Origin: Bifidobacterium felsineum
GTDB taxonomy: Bacteria > Actinomycetota > Actinomycetes > Actinomycetales > Bifidobacteriaceae
DNA length: 64,000 nt
Assembly (NCBI RefSeq): GCF_002802915.1
Contig: NZ_PEBJ01000002.1
Span: 473,174-537,173, forward strand
Reading direction: 5' to 3'
Part shown: one piece after another, positions 52,778-60,971 of the stretch
Layout: every line of letters begins with the position of its first letter
How positions within the stretch are numbered: the stretch's first letter is position 1
The notes under the pieces: model-generated
What the model saw: only the letters and a program-made list of their open reading frames with translations
Told to the model about the DNA's origin: nothing
Databases searched by the model: none
Translations under genes and position numbers: made by a program

Positions 52778-53530
52778 CTATTGGTGGAGCGGATCCTGCT
52801 GGCAGGCCCAGAACTGCTGTCCTTTCGCGGAATTCTGGTCGTATTTGTAGTTTGGATTGGGTTGCCCATCGAACGTCGTGCTCATGTATTCGCCGAAGAA
52901 CTCATGCCAACGTTTGAGATTGGCCTCGAACTGGCTTTTATCGGTGAGCCCTACCGTGCTCAGCGTGCTCATATATTCGTTCTCGCTGATGGGACTCGGC
53001 AGCAAATCATGCTTGACATAGCATTGGTAGACCTTGCGTTCGAGGTCAACTTGGTCCACATGGTCAGGATTGCTCTGCATGGTGACGTACAGGCTGGAGA
53101 TATTGCCAGCCCCGGTTTTGGCATGGCATTGGTCCATGATCTTGCGTTGTTCGTCGTCGGACATCGAGCCGCGGAATTGGCCCATGGATTCGCCTTGTTC
53201 CACGCTCCAGGTGGCTTGCAATCCGTATGGTTCGAGGCACTTGTTGTAGGCGTTGTACACTTCTTGCACTTCGGCTTGCGTGATCTTACCGTCCTTGAGA
53301 ATGTTTTTGACTAGATCGGTGGGCGCCTTCTCGTATTCCTGTTTGAATTCTGCGGCATACGGGCCGGAGAAGGTGGGTTCGCCGTTTGCACCGGCTGTTA
53401 CGGCGCCATTACCAGCGTTCGACGATGAACCGCAGGCGGCAAGCATCACACAGGCCAGCACAGCGGCGGCAATCATGAGCATCACCCGGCACATCTGAAT
53501 CCTCAGCCCTATTGGATACATTCTGCGCAT
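52778..53530 (-). CDS. Cysteine-rich putative lipoprotein, paralogue 1
   Basis: The 250-residue protein has a signal peptide and lipobox (VMLAAC with the lipidated Cys). The mature part has PTFSGPYAAEFKQEYEKA, ILKDGKITQAEVQEVYNAY followed by KCLEPYG, then single cysteines in DQCHAKTG, YQCYVKHDLLPSP and FWACQQDP. The last four cysteines recur in the neighbouring paralogues and could form two disulfides. The start follows GGAGGCCATC. I recognise no family. Its gene immediately precedes the exporter genes. Confidence 0.78.
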   Translation of the reverse strand: MRRMYPIGLRIQMCRVMLMIAAAVLACVMLAACGSSSNAGNGAVTAGANGEPTFSGPYAAEFKQEYEKAPTDLVKNILKDGKITQAEVQEVYNAYNKCLEPYGLQATWSVEQGESMGQFRGSMSDDEQRKIMDQCHAKTGAGNISSLYVTMQSNPDHVDQVDLERKVYQCYVKHDLLPSPISENEYMSTLSTVGLTDKSQFEANLKRWHEFFGEYMSTTFDGQPNPNYKYDQNSAKGQQFWACQQDPLHQ

Positions 53531-53626
53531 GATGGCCTCCTCGCCTATTGCTTCTTGATTACGCATCGTATGGCGCATATGGCTGGAATCCCAGCATTGC
53601 TGTCGTCTGATGGGTTACATGACCAG

Positions 53627-54370
53627 TCATTGGTTCAGCGGATCGGACTGGCATTGCCAGAACTGCTGGGCCTTATCGGCGTTGTAGCTGGGGTTCCTAC
53701 TGCCATCTTCGTTGTACTCCATGTAGACGTGGTAGAGCTCGTTCCATTTGCGGGTCTTCTCCTCTATCTGCGTCTCACTGTCCGTGCTGCTGACTTCCAT
53801 CGCCAGGTATTCCTGCTCACTCAACGGCTTGGGTAGCAGGTCACGTTGTTTGAGGCATTGATATGACGCCTTGTGCAGCGCCTCAATGTCAAGGTTGCTT
53901 GGATTGCCCTGCATTTCGTCATACAGCGCTTCGACAGTCCACAGATCGGTCTTTTCGGCACATTCCGTGTTCTTCTGATTCATCTCATCATCGGTCAACG
54001 CACTGTCCCGCAAACGAGCGAGCTGGCCTTTCGTGGCAACCAATCCGTATGGCGCCAAGCAAGCGTTCTGAGCGTCCAAGATCTCGTTGAGTTCCGCATC
54101 GGTAATCCGACAATCCGCTAGAATCCGTTTGGCCAAGTCGGTTTTGGATTGCTCGTAGGCGCTTTGGAATTCGTTGGCGAATGGACCGGCGAAATCCGGA
54201 GCTTTGCAAGTGGTGGCAACGGATTGTGTGGCACTGCTGTTTGGCGCGGCACTCGACGGCGAGCTGCAGGCTCCGCACGCCGCAAGCAGGGACGCGGATG
54301 CCAGCAATGCGAGTGCATAACGAACATTGTGGTGTTGTATATGGCCTCTGCTTGTTTCCCAACCAACCAT
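53627..54370 (-). CDS. Cysteine-rich putative lipoprotein, paralogue 2
   Basis: The 247-residue protein has a signal peptide ending in LLAAC. The mature part matches paralogue 1: DFAGPFANEFQSAYEQSKTD, RITDAELNEILDAQ, ACLAPYG, TECAEKTD, YQCLKQRDLLPKPLSEQEYL and FWQCQSDP. Identity with paralogue 1 is highest in the C-terminal half. The start follows GGGAGGTCATC. Role unknown; extracellular, membrane-anchored location is inferred. Confidence 0.78.
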   Translation of the reverse strand: MVGWETSRGHIQHHNVRYALALLASASLLAACGACSSPSSAAPNSSATQSVATTCKAPDFAGPFANEFQSAYEQSKTDLAKRILADCRITDAELNEILDAQNACLAPYGLVATKGQLARLRDSALTDDEMNQKNTECAEKTDLWTVEALYDEMQGNPSNLDIEALHKASYQCLKQRDLLPKPLSEQEYLAMEVSSTDSETQIEEKTRKWNELYHVYMEYNEDGSRNPSYNADKAQQFWQCQSDPLNQ

Positions 54371-54583
54371 GATGACCTCCCTGTCTCAATTCAGCATAGG
54401 CGCGGCTTCTTGGAAATCATCAGACCGATGTAGTCGCGGAGATTACAGACAGCAGTGCGCAGCTGAAGCGGCAACCGTACCGTGGAATCATCAACAGGCA
54501 ATGATGCCCGTCGTATTTGGTGACTCTTGATTAACCCAACAGTACTGAAGCCATACATGCCGGAGATGAAAAGGAGGATTCCC

Positions 54584-55261
54584 ATGAAGCGAGTACTGAC
54601 GCAGCGCATGACTATTGCAGCACTAACAGTCGTCATGATGTGCTCGGCTGCCGCATGCAGCGGACCATCTTCGAATACTGCCGAACAGTCGAAAGGCGAA
54701 CCCACGTTTTCAGGCCCCTGGGCTGAGGATTTCCGCTGGAGCTACAATCAAGCCCGCGAAAATGGCAACACATTCGCACAGAATGTGCTGCGCGATGAGC
54801 AGATTACCGAAGCGGAGGCCACGGAAGTGGCGAACCGGTACCAGTTCTGCATGGCGGATGCCGGGTTCGTGTTCGATTATGTGAATCCGGATGGTTCCAC
54901 CCAAATGCAAACCGGCAATATGAGCGACGCCGAGCAGCAGTGGTTCCATGAACAGGACATCATCTGTTCCAAGCAATCAGGCCAGATTTTCATCACGCAT
55001 CTGTACAACGCGTTGGTTCAGGATCCGGATGGTGAGCTGCGCAACCGCACTGCTGAGGAGATACGGCAGGACCTGGCGGAGTGTCTGAAACGCAAAGGCG
55101 CGGTCGGATCGGAATTCACCGCGGAAGATGTTCCCATAGTCGATGCGGATGGCGAGGAGTACGCCCAACTGGGTCAACAATTCACCAATCCCGGCGGCAA
55201 ATACTACAGCGAACAGAATTCCGAAAGCTGGGTTCAATGCAATAACGATCCACGTAAGTAA
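54584..55261 (+). CDS. Cysteine-rich putative lipoprotein, paralogue 3 (opposite strand)
   Basis: ATG at 54584 follows a perfect AAGGAGG. The 225-residue protein has a signal peptide ending CSAAACSG with a probable lipidated Cys. The mature part has PTFSGPWAEDFRWSYNQARE, QITEAEATEVANRYQFCMAD, IICSKQSG, AECLKRKG and WVQCNNDPRK, the same order of motifs as its neighbours. It is the only member on the plus strand, interrupting the minus-strand cluster, and has its own terminator. Confidence 0.78.
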   Translation: MKRVLTQRMTIAALTVVMMCSAAACSGPSSNTAEQSKGEPTFSGPWAEDFRWSYNQARENGNTFAQNVLRDEQITEAEATEVANRYQFCMADAGFVFDYVNPDGSTQMQTGNMSDAEQQWFHEQDIICSKQSGQIFITHLYNALVQDPDGELRNRTAEEIRQDLAECLKRKGAVGSEFTAEDVPIVDADGEEYAQLGQQFTNPGGKYYSEQNSESWVQCNNDPRK

Positions 55262-55289
55262 GTCACGAGGAAGCAGACACATTTCTTTA

Positions 55290-55316
55290 GCCTCCCCTCG
55301 TGCGGGAGGCTTTTCT
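55290..55316 (+). terminator. Intrinsic terminator of paralogue 3
   Basis: GCCTCCC CTCGTGC GGGAGGC followed by TTTTCT lies about 30 bases after the stop codon. Confidence 0.88.
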
Positions 55317-55346
55317 ACGTCAATGTGTCAAACACTCCCACATGAC

Positions 55347-56021
55347 TTACTCGCAAACTTCAAGCTTCTGTTGGAATCCCGCATCCGCACGTTGCGCTTC
55401 ACTGAACGGACCGGTGCCGTTTCTGCTGTCTCGCTCATAATCATCGATCGAATATGGTTCGCCGACTATCCCCTGTTTGACATAACAATCGACGATGGCT
55501 TGCCTCGTATCCTTGCCGTCATTGTTCGGATTCATTTGCGCGGCGCTGGCCAGCTGCCAGACGGTGTTCGCTCCATTGCGTTCGGTGCAGGTTTGAATAT
55601 CCTGATTCAGGGAAGCGCCCCATGCCGCCGATTCCTCTTGTTGTGCTCCGTTCGGCGGGTGGACGCTCATCTCGCCCAGCTCTCCCATGCTGATGGAATC
55701 CTTGTCATAACCGAGGTCGCTCAAACACTGTACGACGAGATGGTTCAGCTCGGTCAGTTCACTATCCGCAATGATTCCATCCTTCAGGATGTTCACCGCA
55801 AAATCATTGCCGTTCTGACTCAGCTGCTCGCGGGCCTGTTGCAGTTCCGTTGAATAGTGGGCGTTGAGGTTGATGCCCTCGCTGGTTTGTGACTGGGTTT
55901 GCGCGGCGTTATTGCTGCACAGCGGCTCAGCACATGCTGACGCCGAGCATGCGATGCAGCTTGCGGCGATGGCGGCAATTATGGATCTCGTGAATCGAGA
56001 TTGACGGTATTGCTGGTTCAT
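55347..56021 (-). CDS. Cysteine-rich secreted/lipoprotein, paralogue 4
   Basis: The 224-residue protein has a signal-peptide-like N terminus (RSIIAAIAASCIACSASACA) with candidate lipid Cys. It shares ILKDGIIADSELTELNHLV, QCLSDLG, QTCTERNG and VDCYVKQG with its neighbours and ends in a cysteine (LEVCE), where the others have WxxC. The start follows AAAGGAGTCGCG and overlaps the preceding gene stop (ATGA). Confidence 0.75.
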   Translation of the reverse strand: MNQQYRQSRFTRSIIAAIAASCIACSASACAEPLCSNNAAQTQSQTSEGINLNAHYSTELQQAREQLSQNGNDFAVNILKDGIIADSELTELNHLVVQCLSDLGYDKDSISMGELGEMSVHPPNGAQQEESAAWGASLNQDIQTCTERNGANTVWQLASAAQMNPNNDGKDTRQAIVDCYVKQGIVGEPYSIDDYERDSRNGTGPFSEAQRADAGFQQKLEVCE

Positions 56022-56599
56022 CGCGACTCCTTTGTCGACTGTTCGGCAGACTGAGCATTGGCCAATGGTTCCAACCACCGGTAATCGGATTCGGTACGGC
56101 ATTGATCAATGACAGCCGATTGTTGTTGACTGCTCATCGATCCGCGAATCGGCACGACGCTCTCGCCAATGGCTTCCCCGTTGCCATCCGTGATTGTTTT
56201 AGCCTGTAGCCCGTAGACGGACAGGCATTCGTTATAGGCTTTGCGCACTTTGACAAGCTCGCCTGTCGTTACCACGCCGTCTTCGAGTATGCTGCGCCCA
56301 AGTTCGGTGTGCAGGCTGTTCCAAGCGGTCAACGCCTCGTATTTGTGTGGACCGGTGAATTCGGGATGTTCGCTGGTGGTAAGCATCGCGCGGCTGGAAT
56401 CGTTGCTCGCGTTGGATACCACGCCGCTCCACGGCTGTGGGAGCAGCGACACCAGCAGTACGGCGATAATAATGCCTATGGCAAGGGTGATGGCAACCGT
56501 CAGATTTCGGTGATGCCAGCGGTTGAAGCAGGAGACGATACCGCGCCACGAATGATGATGGCGTTCATACGATGGGTTACCGCCCTGAATCCCGGTCAT
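56018..56599 (-). CDS. Membrane-anchored short paralogue 5
   Basis: The 193-residue protein has a cytoplasmic stretch of about 32 residues, a single membrane helix (LTVAITLAIGIIIAVLLVSL) and an outside domain with EFTGPHKYEALTAWNSLHTE, ILEDGVVTTGELVKVRKAYN and ECLSVYG, then DQCRTESD. It lacks the C-terminal half and the last two cysteines of its paralogues. It overlaps the sensor kinase gene end by 4 bases and the following paralogue by 4, so kinase and paralogues are co-translated. Confidence 0.75.
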   Translation of the reverse strand: MTGIQGGNPSYERHHHSWRGIVSCFNRWHHRNLTVAITLAIGIIIAVLLVSLLPQPWSGVVSNASNDSSRAMLTTSEHPEFTGPHKYEALTAWNSLHTELGRSILEDGVVTTGELVKVRKAYNECLSVYGLQAKTITDGNGEAIGESVVPIRGSMSSQQQSAVIDQCRTESDYRWLEPLANAQSAEQSTKESR

Positions 56600-57933
56600 G
56601 ATGCACGCCTCTCAGACTTCGGCGAACCAAGCTGCGCGGGGATGCGGGCATACAGTATCCAATCGCCGTCTTCGGCAGTGGCATTGAGTTCTCCGCCAAG
56701 GCTTCGAATCATGCGTCGGTGCATGGAGAGTCCGCTGCCGTGCGGTTTGAGCGCACCTGCCGAGTTGCCGTCATCATTCTGCGCGGTATTGTCTGGTATG
56801 GCTATCGGATTAGTTTCCATGATTTCGATGGCCGATTTGCTGAAAGTGATCACGCAGCAGTACTCACCGGCATCCGTACTCATGTGGCGAGTGATGTTGG
56901 CAGTGATTTCGCCGAGGAGATTGGCGGCTTCCGTGAGTGCTTCGTCCGCGCAATCATCCGGGAGATTGCCGCGCGTTTCGATGGTTCCCGTGAATCCCAG
57001 ATGCGTGAGTTTGGCGTTCGCCTCCCGCATTGCCGATTGCAACGTGTTCCATTGCCAGGATGTCGCGCTACTGGAAGATGAGGACTCCGGCACAGGGCTT
57101 TCGGCACGCTTCATCACAGGATTTGCGGAGGATTCCTGAACCTTGGAATCAGCGGAATCATTCGGCTGTGATTGGTCAGATGATTGAGGTTGCTCAAGCA
57201 GGTCAATGACATGATGGATCTCATCGAGCACGGATAGCGCCTGATCATTGACGAACTGCCAGTCTTGACGTTCGGCGCAGTGCGCCTCATCATCGCCGAT
57301 GCGTCGCAGTTCGCGTTGCGCGGTCAGGGCGATGTACGAAAGCCCGCCGCTGGCGGAATCGTGGATGCGTGAGGCCAAGCGCGTGTTACGCTGCAGAGTA
57401 TCCAACTGCCATTGCTTTCGCTCCAAGGCCAAGGCCTGTTCGCGAATCTTATCGCGTTGTTTGCGCCAGCGGAATGACATGCCGCCCATCGTGGCGAGTG
57501 TGAACATGCCGATGTAATTGACCATGCCGATCCAGGTGGCGGAAAGCGCATTGAAGGTGTTCAAGGCCACCGGCACGCATTCGGCAAGCGTGACCGTGAG
57601 CAATGCGCCCACCGCCACTGGAATCGCACTGTCATACCCGATGATGGCGAGCGCCAGATATGCCGCCCATAGCGGGTTCGGACCGGATAGATCGAGCACG
57701 AACAGTCTGGCCACGACGGTGACGATGATCACCCATCCGGAGATTCTGGGAATGAACGGCGAGAGCACGATGGCGATAACCGACAAGCCGGAGAACAGGA
57801 AGTTCAGCGGATAGATCGGCGGTATCACCGACCATTCCACCAAGGTGGCGGCAAGCGTGAACGTTGCGATGGCAAGGCGGAACCAATGCGCTCGCATCCA
57901 CTGTGCTGCCTGCGCAGCCGGCTTGCCGTTCAT
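56596..57933 (-). CDS. Two-component sensor histidine kinase (HisKA_3-like)
   Basis: The 445-residue kinase has about six membrane segments in its first 170 residues, a phosphoacceptor helix with ASRIHDSASGGLSYIALTAQ, a Ser/Asp-rich linker and a HATPase_c domain (LLGEITANITRHM, SGLSMHRRMIRSLGGELNAT). The start at 57933 follows GGAGGGGGAGTG and overlaps the regulator stop by one base. It heads the paralogue cluster and probably senses an envelope signal for it. Confidence 0.88.
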   Translation of the reverse strand: MNGKPAAQAAQWMRAHWFRLAIATFTLAATLVEWSVIPPIYPLNFLFSGLSVIAIVLSPFIPRISGWVIIVTVVARLFVLDLSGPNPLWAAYLALAIIGYDSAIPVAVGALLTVTLAECVPVALNTFNALSATWIGMVNYIGMFTLATMGGMSFRWRKQRDKIREQALALERKQWQLDTLQRNTRLASRIHDSASGGLSYIALTAQRELRRIGDDEAHCAERQDWQFVNDQALSVLDEIHHVIDLLEQPQSSDQSQPNDSADSKVQESSANPVMKRAESPVPESSSSSSATSWQWNTLQSAMREANAKLTHLGFTGTIETRGNLPDDCADEALTEAANLLGEITANITRHMSTDAGEYCCVITFSKSAIEIMETNPIAIPDNTAQNDDGNSAGALKPHGSGLSMHRRMIRSLGGELNATAEDGDWILYARIPAQLGSPKSERRAS

Positions 57934-58661
57934 CACTCCCCCTCCGAGGCTCCGGTCCATAACGCCACAGCCGCCCCGCGGGAGGTGACGCCGAGCTTAT
58001 GGATGGCACGCGTGAGATAGGTTTTAGCAGTGGAGGTGTTGACCTGCATTTCGGCGGCGATTTGCTCAGTGGATAGCCCTCTGGAGCATAGGTTCATGGC
58101 TTCAGCTTCACGATCGGAAAGCAGGAATTGGCGCGGCATGCGGTGGCTGCTCAATCGGGCATGCGCTTGGGCGGCGGTTTCGAAGCCTTCGCCCCACGTG
58201 CCGCCGGCTGCTATGGTGCGAATCGCCTCAATGATCGGTGTCTCCACTGATTTGGGCACGATGCCTTGCGCGCCGGCTTCAGCGGCTTTGCTGGAATATA
58301 CGGCGAGTGAGAATGAGGTGACGGCAAGGATCTTGACGCGGGCGGTTTTGATGCGAATGGTTTTGCACACCACAAGTCCGGAGAGTTCGTCCATCGACAT
58401 GTCGCTCAGAAGCACATTGGGGCTTTGGCGCGGGTCGAGGCAACGGGCGACCGCATCCCTGCCTGATGTTGTTTTCCAGATGACGCGCGCTTCCGGCATG
58501 AGTTCGCTTATGGAGCGTTCAAGGAAAGCTAACGAGAATGCGTCATTATCCACCAGTCCAATGGTGACGATGGGACGCATGGCCTGTGGTTGGGGATTGC
58601 TTTGCATATTGTTCTCTGCGGCCACTTGGCTGGATAGCTGATGCTGATTCTTGCCGCTCAT
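57933..58661 (-). CDS. Two-component response regulator, NarL/LuxR family
   Basis: The 242-residue protein has a receiver domain (IGLVDNDAFSLAFL, phosphoacceptor Asp87 in NVLLSDMSMDELSG, Lys in GIVPKSVETP) and a LuxR helix-turn-helix (LSDREAEAMNLCSRGLSTEQ, EMQVNTSTAKTYLTRAIHKL). ATG at 58661 has GGAAGG ten bases upstream; shorter starts at 58607 or 58580 are possible because the first 27 residues precede the family N terminus. It is first gene of the regulator-kinase-paralogue operon. Confidence 0.92.
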   Translation of the reverse strand: MSGKNQHQLSSQVAAENNMQSNPQPQAMRPIVTIGLVDNDAFSLAFLERSISELMPEARVIWKTTSGRDAVARCLDPRQSPNVLLSDMSMDELSGLVVCKTIRIKTARVKILAVTSFSLAVYSSKAAEAGAQGIVPKSVETPIIEAIRTIAAGGTWGEGFETAAQAHARLSSHRMPRQFLLSDREAEAMNLCSRGLSTEQIAAEMQVNTSTAKTYLTRAIHKLGVTSRGAAVALWTGASEGE

Positions 58662-58801
58662 ATTGCTCTTGTCCTTCCGCGGCTTCGCTGCCGCCCCCTT
58701 CTACGGCTACCGTAGCATCAACGAGTGCAGCGGCATAACGTGTGTTGTCATCTCGTGGATTACAACAGGCACGCGATGATCTGCGTACTGTCTTAACAAT
58801 C

Positions 58802-58838
58802 GGTGGATAACCCGGTTTCCATCCACAGGTTATCCACA
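58802..58838. promoter_or_regulatory. Pair of DnaA-box-like sequences
   Basis: TTATCCACA (perfect consensus) lies at 58830-58838 and an inverted TTATCCACC (one mismatch) at 58802-58810, in the divergent space between the response regulator and yraN genes. They may bind DnaA as a regulator or titration site. No other origin features are present. Confidence 0.5.
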
Positions 58839-58917
58839 ACACGCCAAACCCCGTCATAGTATCCACATTTGCCGGTTGCGCTTGTGCGGCGAACCAGTCT
58901 GCCCGCACAGTGGATGC

Positions 58918-59418
58918 ATGAGTACTTCCAAATCACCGCAGATTATCGAAACCGGCAACGGAGCCGCGCCGCATTATCAACAGACCATGTTGGATTCACC
59001 GCATGAGCAGACGAGCGAGCCGTTGTCTCATCTGGCCACGCTGATGGCGGATCCATTGCTTTCCGCCAAACGATTCGGATCTCTTGGCGAGGATTACGCC
59101 ACGGCATGGCTGGAGCAACAAGGCTGGCAAACATTAAGCCGCAACTGGCATACGCGATATGGAGAATTGGACATCGTGATGATGGCACCGAGCCGAACCA
59201 TCGTGTTCGTGGAAGTGAAATCGCGACGCAACATGCATTTCGGCGTGCCGCAGGAGGCGGTGACCCATGCCAAACAGATGAACCTTCGACGCGCAGCATG
59301 CGATTGGCTAATCGATAGGCGCAACCGTATGCCTCATGTCTCGATTCGTTTCGACGTCATCACCATTGTGATGGATATGGGACAGCCGGTGGTGCAGCAC
59401 ATCATGGCAGCATTCTAG
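58918..59418 (+). CDS. yraN: YraN/UPF0102 family nuclease-like protein
   Basis: The 166-residue protein has an extra N-terminal stretch of about 48 residues, then the UPF0102 core: GSLGEDYATAWLEQQGWQTL, YGELDIVMM and IVFVEVKSRRNMHFG. These give the E-D-ExK pattern of restriction-endonuclease-like folds. Start is uncertain; ATG at 58918 is chosen, and later in-frame ATGs at residues 24 and 43 would remove part of the extension. It precedes comM and dprA, a conserved bacterial gene order. Confidence 0.85.
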   Translation: MSTSKSPQIIETGNGAAPHYQQTMLDSPHEQTSEPLSHLATLMADPLLSAKRFGSLGEDYATAWLEQQGWQTLSRNWHTRYGELDIVMMAPSRTIVFVEVKSRRNMHFGVPQEAVTHAKQMNLRRAACDWLIDRRNRMPHVSIRFDVITIVMDMGQPVVQHIMAAF

Positions 59419-59432
59419 AAGGAGCCACGCCA

Positions 59433-60971
59433 ATGCCCATCGGAAGCACATTATCCGTAGGATTAATCGGATTAAAGGCATTCATCATTCAGGTGCAGGC
59501 ATTCATCAGCCCTGGATTACCGTACTTCTCCATCATTGGATTGCCGGATACGTCACTGTCCGAGGCTCGTGAACGCGTGCGATCAGCATGCCAAGCCAGT
59601 GGTTTTTCCTGGCCGCAGACCCGGGTAACAGTCAATATGAGTCCGGCCTCGGTGCCAAAACGGGGCTCGTCACATGATCTGGCCATAGCAGCGAGCGTGC
59701 TGTGCGCATCGAACACCATAAACCATAGCTGCCTGGAGAATACGATCGTGCTCGGCGAAGTGAACCTCGACGGCTCGGTGCTGCCGATCCATGGTCTGCT
59801 TCCCATCATGCTGCACGCCAAGGAACGCGGCATACATAAGCTGATTGTGCCATATCGCAACCTTGATGAAGCCCGAATGGTGGAAGACATGGACGTGATC
59901 GGCGTGCAGCATGTGGGCGAACTCATCGAACTCATGGGAGGCAAAGCCACCTATCGTATGCCGGAACTGCCTCACAACAGCGAAGATGCCATCGAAGCCA
60001 CATCCCAAGCCGATGACGTTCACCCTTGTGGGGATATGAGCGAAGTGCTGGGGCAGGAACATGCCAAATGGGCATTGCAAATCGCCGCGGCAGGCGGGCA
60101 TAATCTCATCATGACCGGGCCTCCCGGCGCCGGCAAGACCATGCTTGCCTCGCGTATTCCCGGCATCATGTGCCCATTGGATGAGGCCGAGCAGCTCGAA
60201 GTGGCATCCATACGATCGCTGTGCGGCACACTGCCGCAATACGGCATCACCGACGTGCCTCCGTTCGAGGCACCGCATCACACTGCCTCGACGGCCGCTT
60301 TGGTCGGCGGAGGCAGCGGATTGGCCACTCCGGGCGCCATCACACGGGCGCATCGCGGCATCCTGTTTCTTGATGAGGCTCCGGAATTCAGCGCACGCGC
60401 GTTGCAAACCATGCGCGAACCTCTGGAATCCGGCTATGTGGCCCTCTCCCGTTCAAAAGGCAGCACCTACTATCCAGCCGCATTCCAGCTCATCATGGCT
60501 GCGAATCCATGCCCATGCGGCTATTACTACGGCACCGGCGAGCGTTGCACTTGCAAGGAGAGGGAACGCATGCGCTACTTCTCCAGATTATCCGGCCCGA
60601 TTCTTGATCGCGTGGACATTCAACTTGCGGTTCCTCCGGTATCTCGCATCGTTCAGCAATCCGAACCACAGGGGGAATCCAGTCAGACCATTCGCGCCCG
60701 CGTGATTCAGGCACGGCAGGCGGCCATGCGCAGGTTCGAACAGTTCGGCTGGACATGTAACGCACAGGCATCCGGCAAATGGCTGCATGCCAACACGTCG
60801 CTCAAGGCCGTTGAACTCGTCAACAAGGCCCTCAACAACCATCAGCTCACCTTGCGTGGTGCGGATCGAGCCATGCGTCTGGCATGGACCCTTGCCGATC
60901 TGGACGGAAGAACCAGCCCAACCGAACAGGATGTCCATCAGGGCATCGAATTGAGAACGAGGATGTCATGA
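59433..60971 (+). CDS. comM: YifB/ComM family Mg-chelatase-like AAA+ ATPase
   Basis: The 512-residue protein has the N-terminal ChlI domain (KAFIIQVQAFISPGLPYFSI, NMSPASVPKRGSSHDLAIAA), the AAA+ core with Walker A MTGPPGAGKTMLAS and Walker B GILFLDEAPEF, and the cysteine segment NPCPCGYYYGTGERCTCKER. ComM is a hexameric branch-migration helicase acting on transforming DNA. The start follows AAGGAG. Its end overlaps dprA (ATGA). Confidence 0.94.
   Translation: MPIGSTLSVGLIGLKAFIIQVQAFISPGLPYFSIIGLPDTSLSEARERVRSACQASGFSWPQTRVTVNMSPASVPKRGSSHDLAIAASVLCASNTINHSCLENTIVLGEVNLDGSVLPIHGLLPIMLHAKERGIHKLIVPYRNLDEARMVEDMDVIGVQHVGELIELMGGKATYRMPELPHNSEDAIEATSQADDVHPCGDMSEVLGQEHAKWALQIAAAGGHNLIMTGPPGAGKTMLASRIPGIMCPLDEAEQLEVASIRSLCGTLPQYGITDVPPFEAPHHTASTAALVGGGSGLATPGAITRAHRGILFLDEAPEFSARALQTMREPLESGYVALSRSKGSTYYPAAFQLIMAANPCPCGYYYGTGERCTCKERERMRYFSRLSGPILDRVDIQLAVPPVSRIVQQSEPQGESSQTIRARVIQARQAAMRRFEQFGWTCNAQASGKWLHANTSLKAVELVNKALNNHQLTLRGADRAMRLAWTLADLDGRTSPTEQDVHQGIELRTRMS

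Noticed and set aside
58750..58860. Possible replication origin
   Set aside because: Only two DnaA boxes, no A/T-rich unwinding region, and none of the usual dnaA/dnaN/rpmH neighbours.
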